Assembly: GCA_009692605.1 (NCBI GenBank)
Contig: SHYV01000013.1
Coordinates: forward strand, 1 to 35,902
Direction of reading: 5' to 3'
From: Myxococcales bacterium
GTDB taxonomy: Bacteria; Myxococcota_A; UBA796; SXON01
Length of the DNA: 35,902 nucleotides
Below are positions 31,537 to 35,902 of this stretch, one piece after another (within the stretch, counting starts at the first letter, position 1; the number at the start of each line of letters is the position of its first letter). The notes under the pieces were generated by a model, which did not search any database, had not been told where the DNA came from, and worked only from the letters and a program-made list of their open reading frames with translations. A program made the translations under genes and the position numbers.

Positions 31537-32931
31537 TCAGCCGAAGGTGATGTCTTGCATTCGGATGTTGAGCCGCCCGATCCTGTAATTTAGATTTGAG
31601 CGGCTGATTCCAAGCGCCCGGGCGGCGTGGGCTTGCACGCCCCCGGACTCTTGAAGCGCGTCGATGATCAGCCGGCGCTCTACCTGATCGAGCGCGAAGG
31701 GCAGCCCCCCGGCCCCGATGTCGGCGATTCGGATACCGACTCCGCCTGGTCGCTCGACGATGTCTGAGTCCGGAAGGTGCACGATCGCCACATCGCCACC
31801 TGCCGCGAGCAGCACCGTGCGCTCCATGAAGTGCTCCAGCTCCCGGATGTTCCCGGGCCACGCGTGCGCTTGCAGCTCACGCATCGCAGCGGCGCTGAGC
31901 GTTGGCTCTCGTCGCCCGTGCCGTTCCGCGAACTTCTTGCAAAAGTGGGCGACCAGCAGCGGGATGTCGTCGCGCCTCTCTCGAAGGGGTGGGATCTTGA
32001 TATTAAATACGTTCAACCTGTAATATAGGTCCGCTCGAAAGGTGCCAGTTTGGACCTCCTTTCGCAGGTCCCTGTTGGTCGCGCAGATCACGCGGACGTC
32101 GACCTTCACCGGGATTTCGCCACCCACCCGGGTGAAGACGCCGCCTTCCAGCACCCGCAGCAGGCGGACCTGAACGCTCGGGGGAATCTCTCCGATCTCG
32201 TCCAAAAATAGGCTTCCGCCGTCCGCCTGTTCGAATTTCCCCTGATGCTGGCGAGTGGCGCCGGTGAACGAGCCGCGCTCGTGGCCGAACAGCTCGCTCT
32301 CAAGCAACGTCTCGGGGAGCGCGCCGCAGTTGACCGCGACCATCGGCCCGTGAGCACGGCGGCTGCGGTAGTGGATGGCGTGAGCGATGAGCTCCTTGCC
32401 GGTGCCGGTCTCGCCGTTGATCAGCACCAGAGCGTTCGAGTCCGCGACCGCCTCGATCTGCCCGTACACGTCCCGCATCGGGCGCGAGATGCCGATCATG
32501 TTGGCGAAGCCGTATTTTTCGGTCACCTCCTGCCGAAGCTGGGTCAGCTCGCGCTGCAACGCCCGAGTCGCCAGCGCCCGGCCCAGCAGCAGGAGCAGCT
32601 CGTCCCGCTCCACGGGCTTGATGATGTAGTCGGACGCCCCCGCCTTCATGGCGGTGACAGCGTCCTTGACCGAGCCGAAGCCGGTCATCACCACCACGCG
32701 AGTGTCCGGCCAGTGCTGGCGGACCTCGTCGAGCAGCCTCATCCCTGAGCCTTCGGGCATGTTGACGTCGGTGAGCAGGACGTCGAAGGGCGACTCCCGA
32801 AGGAGCTGGAGTGCCTCCGCCACCGACGAGGCGAGCGAGACCTCGCATTCGGCTTTTCGGAGGTTGACGGACAGCGCGGTTCGGACGGCGCGATCGTCGT
32901 CCACTACGAGGACTCTGGCGGATTTCAGCAC
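31537..32931 (-). CDS. Sigma-54-dependent response regulator (NtrC family)
   Basis: A 464-residue GTG-start protein. The receiver domain (1-120) has the acidic pair D11/D12, phosphoacceptor D55 in LLTDVNMPEG, T83 and K105 in IIKPV. The AAA+ domain has Walker A GETGTGKE (173-180), the sigma-54 contact loop as GSFTGA (220-225; Ser replaces the usual Ala), Walker B LFLDEIGE and CATNRDL. A C-terminal Fis-type helix-turn-helix reads ARALGISRSNLNYRI. It should activate sigma-54 promoters after phosphorylation by a histidine kinase, which is not in the window. It starts 2 bases after the sppA stop on the same strand, so both are probably cotranscribed. It is convergent with ribB, whose end is 1 base away. 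Confidence 0.93.
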   Translation of the reverse strand: MLKSARVLVVDDDRAVRTALSVNLRKAECEVSLASSVAEALQLLRESPFDVLLTDVNMPEGSGMRLLDEVRQHWPDTRVVVMTGFGSVKDAVTAMKAGASDYIIKPVERDELLLLLGRALATRALQRELTQLRQEVTEKYGFANMIGISRPMRDVYGQIEAVADSNALVLINGETGTGKELIAHAIHYRSRRAHGPMVAVNCGALPETLLESELFGHERGSFTGATRQHQGKFEQADGGSLFLDEIGEIPPSVQVRLLRVLEGGVFTRVGGEIPVKVDVRVICATNRDLRKEVQTGTFRADLYYRLNVFNIKIPPLRERRDDIPLLVAHFCKKFAERHGRREPTLSAAAMRELQAHAWPGNIRELEHFMERTVLLAAGGDVAIVHLPDSDIVERPGGVGIRIADIGAGGLPFALDQVERRLIIDALQESGGVQAHAARALGISRSNLNYRIGRLNIRMQDITFG

Positions 32932-32933
32932 CG

Positions 32934-35456
32934 CTAGTTGATCTCAAGCCGATACGGCATCATCGCGAAGACCGTCGTGTCGCGGAGCATGACAAGTGAC
33001 CAGAACGGCTCCAGATCCTCGGCCAGCTCCACCGGCAGCCCACCCCAGATGGGCTTGGACCCAGCCACCCTCTGGATTCCTGCCCGGATCAGCGCGGTCG
33101 GCACGTCGCCGTCGCCGCCTCCCCACGGGTCGAACGCCACGAGTGTGTAGGGCGCATCTTCGTCGATGCCGGCCTCCCTTCTGGCGCGCTCGACCGCGTC
33201 GTATAGGCCGCCGAACGCGTCGATGAGCCCGTGCCTGGAGGCCGCCGTGCCGCTCCAGACCCTCCCGCGGGCGACTTCTTCGACGGCTTCGTCGGACATT
33301 TCCCGGCCAGCGGCCACCTTCGACGTGAACTGGGCGTAGGTGTCGCCGATCATCCGGTCAAGCGAGGCCAGCTGGACTTCGTCGAAGGGCTTGGACATCG
33401 AATGCATCGATGCGTTGCGGCCGCGGTCGAAGATTTCGGTTTCGATGTGCAGCTTCTCGAACAAGCCCTGCACGTTGTACTTGCCGCCATACACGCCGAT
33501 GCTGCCGGTAACCGTGGATGGCTCGGCGTAAATCGCGGTGGCGTTCGTGGCCACGTAGTACCCGCCTGACGCTGCGTACCCGCCCATGCTCACAACGACA
33601 GGCTTGTGCTCGTCCATCAGTCGGCCCACGGCGCGCCAGATCTCTGCGGACGCGAACGCCGACCCACCGGGGCTGTCCACGCGCAGGACTACGGCCTTGA
33701 TGGCAGAAGTGTTGCGTGCCTGATCAAGGGCGCGCACAACGGTATCGGACCCGGTGAATCCGCCGCTCAGGAAGCCGCCCGAGCTGCTTTCTCCCTCTGA
33801 AATCGGCCCATCCACCGTGATCACCCCGATCGCGCGTTGGGGCTGCCAGCCGGAGTGATCCGGCGACTCCTCATAGGCGTCGTCCAGAAAAAGGGCCCGG
33901 CGGCCGAAAACGACGTGGAGCTCATCCTCGACCTCGTCGGGGTACATCAGCGCGTCGACGAGGCCGTTGGCGAGCGCTTCATTCGCCGTGAACGGCCCCT
34001 GATCGATGAGCGATTTGACGTCCTCCGGGCTTTTGCCGCGGCCGATCACGATCGCAGCCTGAAGCTGTTCGGATAGGTCGTCGAGGAGCGCGTCCATCTC
34101 CTCCCTCGCCGGATCAGAAGACCCGGTGTTGGTCCATTGCTCCGGGGCTGACTTGTATTCAGCGCGCTTGCGGTATTGGGCTTGTACGCCGACGAGGTCG
34201 AGAGCGCCCTTGAAGAACTGCAGCTCCGCCGACAGGCCGACGAGGTTGATCCCCCCGGCGGGGTGCAGGTACACCCGGTCGGCCACAGAGGCCAGCATGT
34301 ACGCGGAGTTCGACGCTTCGCCGTCGATGTACACCACAACGGACTTCCGGGCGCTCCTGCAGTCCAGAAGGAGCTTGCGGACCTCCTCCACCTGCGCGAA
34401 GCTGAACGGGACCTGCCGAACGCGGACGAGCACACCACGAATCTGGGGGTCCTCAGATGCGCTCTTCAGGCGCCTGAGCAGGGTGAGATAGCCCTCTGGG
34501 GCGGGGGCGAGCAGAGTGCCACGCGGGTTGTAGGGGTACGGCCCATCGAGGGAGAACTCGGCGACCTTCTTGCCGGGGACGAACACCTGATCGGCTCCCG
34601 GGATGCTGGCGATGTACCCCCCGACCCCGGGGTTCGTCGGGTCTCCCAGACCGGCCGATCCGTTCAGCCCGACGGCCATGTCTGCGAGGTGCAGCTCCAG
34701 CGCCGCTCCGACCACCGTCGCGGTCCGGTCCAGGAGGGGGATGTCGGCGTAGGTGCGAAGCCAGACCCCGCGCAGCGGCTTGATCCGCAGCGAGCCGACC
34801 GCGTGTTGCTCCATCGCTGAGTTCGGCGCTGCGACGGCCCGCCAGTCGAGGCCGGCGGTCACGGCGTCGTTCCAGGGACGCACCGCCAGACCACCCCCGT
34901 ATTCGGTCGACACGCCGAGGTCGGGTGCGGGGTTACCGACGTTGAGCACGCGGCCCGCAAATCCGAGAAATGGCACCGGCCGCCACGCCAGGCCGAGGTC
35001 CCAGGAGACGAAGTTGTTGTCACCGCCGTCTGGTAGCTGCCAGTGCACGGCGGAGCCGAGCGCGAGGCCCTTAGCGAGCCGCAGGGAGGCGCCGGTGGAG
35101 AGGGTCCACCAGCCTGCGTCGATTCCGGTGGAGTCGACGAACTGGCGGTAGCCGACGCCGAGCCCGAGCCCGTCCCCGGTGGTGGCGAGCGTGAATGCGC
35201 TGAGCCCGCCTTGCAGCGCCGTGGTTCGGTAGTACGCGGCGTACCCAGCGTCGCGATCATAGTTCATCAGCGCGGGGTTCTGGAAGAGGACGTGCACTCC
35301 GTCTTCTCCGGCGAGGCTCTTGAACGGCAGGTCTGGGCGCTCGGTAGACGGGGAGGCCGTCTCAGCCGCTAGCGCGTGACCAACGCAGAGTCCGCGGACA
35401 GCGGCGAGCAGCCCGAGGGCGACCGGGAGCACGGGGAGACGTGAAGGGAGGGGCAT
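32934..35456 (-). CDS. sppA: Signal peptide peptidase SppA (S49) with N-terminal outer-membrane barrel-like domain
   Basis: An 840-residue protein; GGAG lies 5 bases before the ATG. It opens with a signal peptide (likely cut after ALA, residue 30). Residues about 45-290 contain alternating amphipathic strands with Gly/aromatic girdles (GLGLGVGYRQF, LALGSAVHWQL, GFAGRVLNVG), resembling PorV/UPF0164-type outer-membrane barrels. From about 300 on it is a long-form SppA with two S49 repeats: catalytic lysine K435 in RAEYKSAPEQW and nucleophile S630 in GGYAASGGYYVA, the residues used by E. coli SppA across the two halves. The usual N-terminal membrane helix of SppA is replaced by the barrel region. 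It probably sits at the outer membrane facing the periplasm. A sigma-54 regulator gene follows after 2 bases. Confidence 0.9.
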   Translation of the reverse strand: MPLPSRLPVLPVALGLLAAVRGLCVGHALAAETASPSTERPDLPFKSLAGEDGVHVLFQNPALMNYDRDAGYAAYYRTTALQGGLSAFTLATTGDGLGLGVGYRQFVDSTGIDAGWWTLSTGASLRLAKGLALGSAVHWQLPDGGDNNFVSWDLGLAWRPVPFLGFAGRVLNVGNPAPDLGVSTEYGGGLAVRPWNDAVTAGLDWRAVAAPNSAMEQHAVGSLRIKPLRGVWLRTYADIPLLDRTATVVGAALELHLADMAVGLNGSAGLGDPTNPGVGGYIASIPGADQVFVPGKKVAEFSLDGPYPYNPRGTLLAPAPEGYLTLLRRLKSASEDPQIRGVLVRVRQVPFSFAQVEEVRKLLLDCRSARKSVVVYIDGEASNSAYMLASVADRVYLHPAGGINLVGLSAELQFFKGALDLVGVQAQYRKRAEYKSAPEQWTNTGSSDPAREEMDALLDDLSEQLQAAIVIGRGKSPEDVKSLIDQGPFTANEALANGLVDALMYPDEVEDELHVVFGRRALFLDDAYEESPDHSGWQPQRAIGVITVDGPISEGESSSGGFLSGGFTGSDTVVRALDQARNTSAIKAVVLRVDSPGGSAFASAEIWRAVGRLMDEHKPVVVSMGGYAASGGYYVATNATAIYAEPSTVTGSIGVYGGKYNVQGLFEKLHIETEIFDRGRNASMHSMSKPFDEVQLASLDRMIGDTYAQFTSKVAAGREMSDEAVEEVARGRVWSGTAASRHGLIDAFGGLYDAVERARREAGIDEDAPYTLVAFDPWGGGDGDVPTALIRAGIQRVAGSKPIWGGLPVELAEDLEPFWSLVMLRDTTVFAMMPYRLEIN

Positions 35457-35604
35457 CCGGGCTCCGATGCTCCCCTGTAACGCATGGCCGGTTCCCTCCG
35501 CCCCGGGTCGCGCGCAGCGCCGCGCATCCGGCTCGAGCCGCGAGGGACCTCGGTTCGTACCGATGGCCTCCTTGGACGGATTTCTCTTTGCACGTCAAGA
35601 GTAG

Positions 35605-35622
35605 TGTGAACCTGCATTCACA
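35605..35622. promoter_or_regulatory. Dyad TGTGAA-N6-TTCACA, candidate regulator site
   Basis: Perfect 6-base arms separated by 6 bases. It resembles a CRP/FNR-family half-site pair (TGTGA...TCACA) but the gap between the TGTGA and TCACA cores is 8 rather than the classical 6, so the binding family is uncertain. Confidence 0.35.
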
Positions 35623-35664
35623 ACATCTGCATCCTAAATGTTCAGAAGTTTGTCACTATTTCGC

Positions 35665-35677
35665 TCAAGTGACTTGA
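35665..35677. promoter_or_regulatory. Perfect 13-bp inverted repeat TCAAGT-G-ACTTGA
   Basis: Symmetric around a single central base inside the AT-rich core between sppA and the gene at 35788. It has the same 6-1-6 layout as the folE2/queD dyad but a different sequence. Confidence 0.35.
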
Positions 35678-35686
35678 AATATAGCG

Positions 35687-35698
35687 TCGCCTAGGCGA
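35687..35698. promoter_or_regulatory. Perfect 12-bp palindrome TCGCCTAGGCGA
   Basis: Even, perfectly self-complementary sequence at the edge of the AT-rich region, 9 bases after the 13-bp dyad. CTAG is generally rare in bacterial DNA, which makes a chance occurrence somewhat less likely. Confidence 0.3.
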
Positions 35699-35787
35699 GA
35701 CTCCTCAGAGCTCGCGCCCCTGCGCGCGCCCTGCCTCGCTCCGCCAGCCTTGCCCCCGTTCCACTCCGCCCCGACTCCGAGGTCGCC

Positions 35788-35902
35788 ATGCGGCTCCGCC
35801 CGTTCAGCCACGTTCAAGTTCGCGCCGTCCTCCTCCCTGTCCTTATGGGCGTAGCGCTCACGTGCGCGATGCCGGCGCAGGCGGATGACCCGGTACCCGC
35901 CG
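35788..35902 (+). CDS. Secreted protein, N-terminal fragment (runs off the window)
   Basis: ATG at 35788 opens a frame that continues to the window end. The 38 visible residues are a signal peptide: basic start MRLRPFSHVQVR, hydrophobic core AVLLPVLMGVALTCAM and cleavage site PAQA before DDPVPA. GAGG lies a few bases upstream of the start. The mature protein is outside the window, so no function can be given. It is divergent from sppA across the AT-rich regulatory region. Confidence 0.7.
   Translation, partial: MRLRPFSHVQVRAVLLPVLMGVALTCAMPAQADDPVPA

Larger units (their letters stand above)
35457..35787. other. Divergent intergenic region with AT-rich core
   Basis: 331 bases between sppA (minus) and a secreted-protein gene (plus). 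Bases about 35590-35695 are strongly AT-rich compared with the rest of the window and carry three dyads listed separately; the flanks return to high GC. This is the longest clear regulatory region in the window. No gene or RNA structure was recognised. I could not place a convincing -35/-10 pair with standard spacing on either strand. Confidence 0.6.

Noticed and set aside
35605-35622. Canonical CRP binding site
   Set aside because: The arms match TGTGA/TCACA but the spacing is two bases too long for CRP, so it is kept only as a generic dyad.

Overview
The window is a GC-rich (roughly two thirds G+C), densely coded bacterial segment with overlapping start and stop codons and many GTG starts. 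The gene families resemble those of Myxococcota or related former Deltaproteobacteria: a Ser/Thr kinase with a periplasmic sensor, an NtrC-type sigma-54 regulator, a barrel-fused SppA, a ferritin-like protein of the type seen in myxobacteria, and a TPR protein with a degenerate ATPase module. The assignment is inferred from gene content only; there is no rRNA or other phylogenetic marker. No tRNA, rRNA, CRISPR array, prophage or intact IS element was seen.

Region by region: (1) 1-4499 (+) holds the end of a D-Ala-D-Ala carboxypeptidase, a membrane Ser/Thr kinase with a Cache-like sensor, and a FadH-type 2,4-dienoyl-CoA reductase. (2) 4511-5506 (-) is a scar: the 5' part of a transposase gene joined in frame to the decayed 3' half of an AAA-ATPase/PD-(D/E)XK nuclease gene. 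(3) 5682-10860 (-) is a soluble NAD-dependent formate dehydrogenase operon, fdsG-fdsB-fdsA-fdsD, without fdsC. (4) 10884-15018 (-) holds a 5'-damaged Uma2 nuclease gene, an acyltransferase overlapping an adenylate-forming ligase, a small unknown gene and the fluoride channel crcB. (5) 15059-16807 (+) encodes a PAP2 phosphatase and an aldose-1-epimerase homologue. (6) 16935-19542 is a looser region with a shortened ferritin-like protein, small unknown genes and a frameshifted membrane-protein gene. (7) 19597-23904 (-) is a tightly overlapping lipoprotein - MoxR - DUF58 - transglutaminase operon. (8) 24057-26920 (+) holds the TPR protein and a DUF2934 protein, each behind a recognisable promoter. 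(9) 26947-31535 is a pterin/flavin cluster: a GTP cyclohydrolase IB (FolE2) carrying a C-terminal XRE helix-turn-helix domain, divergent from queD - djlA-like - ribE - ribB(X). (10) 31537-35456 (-) has barrel-SppA followed two bases later by a sigma-54 response regulator. (11) An AT-rich intergenic region with three dyads leads into the start of a secreted protein at 35788.

The most unusual item is the FolE2-XRE fusion together with a perfect 13-bp inverted repeat between it and queD. FolE2 makes dihydroneopterin triphosphate, the substrate of QueD, so an enzyme that also controls its own and the next step's transcription is a testable idea. Other notable points are the RibB protein whose GTP cyclohydrolase II half has lost its zinc cysteines, the SppA with an N-terminal barrel-like domain, the degenerate P-loop in the TPR protein, and the chimeric transposase/nuclease scar.
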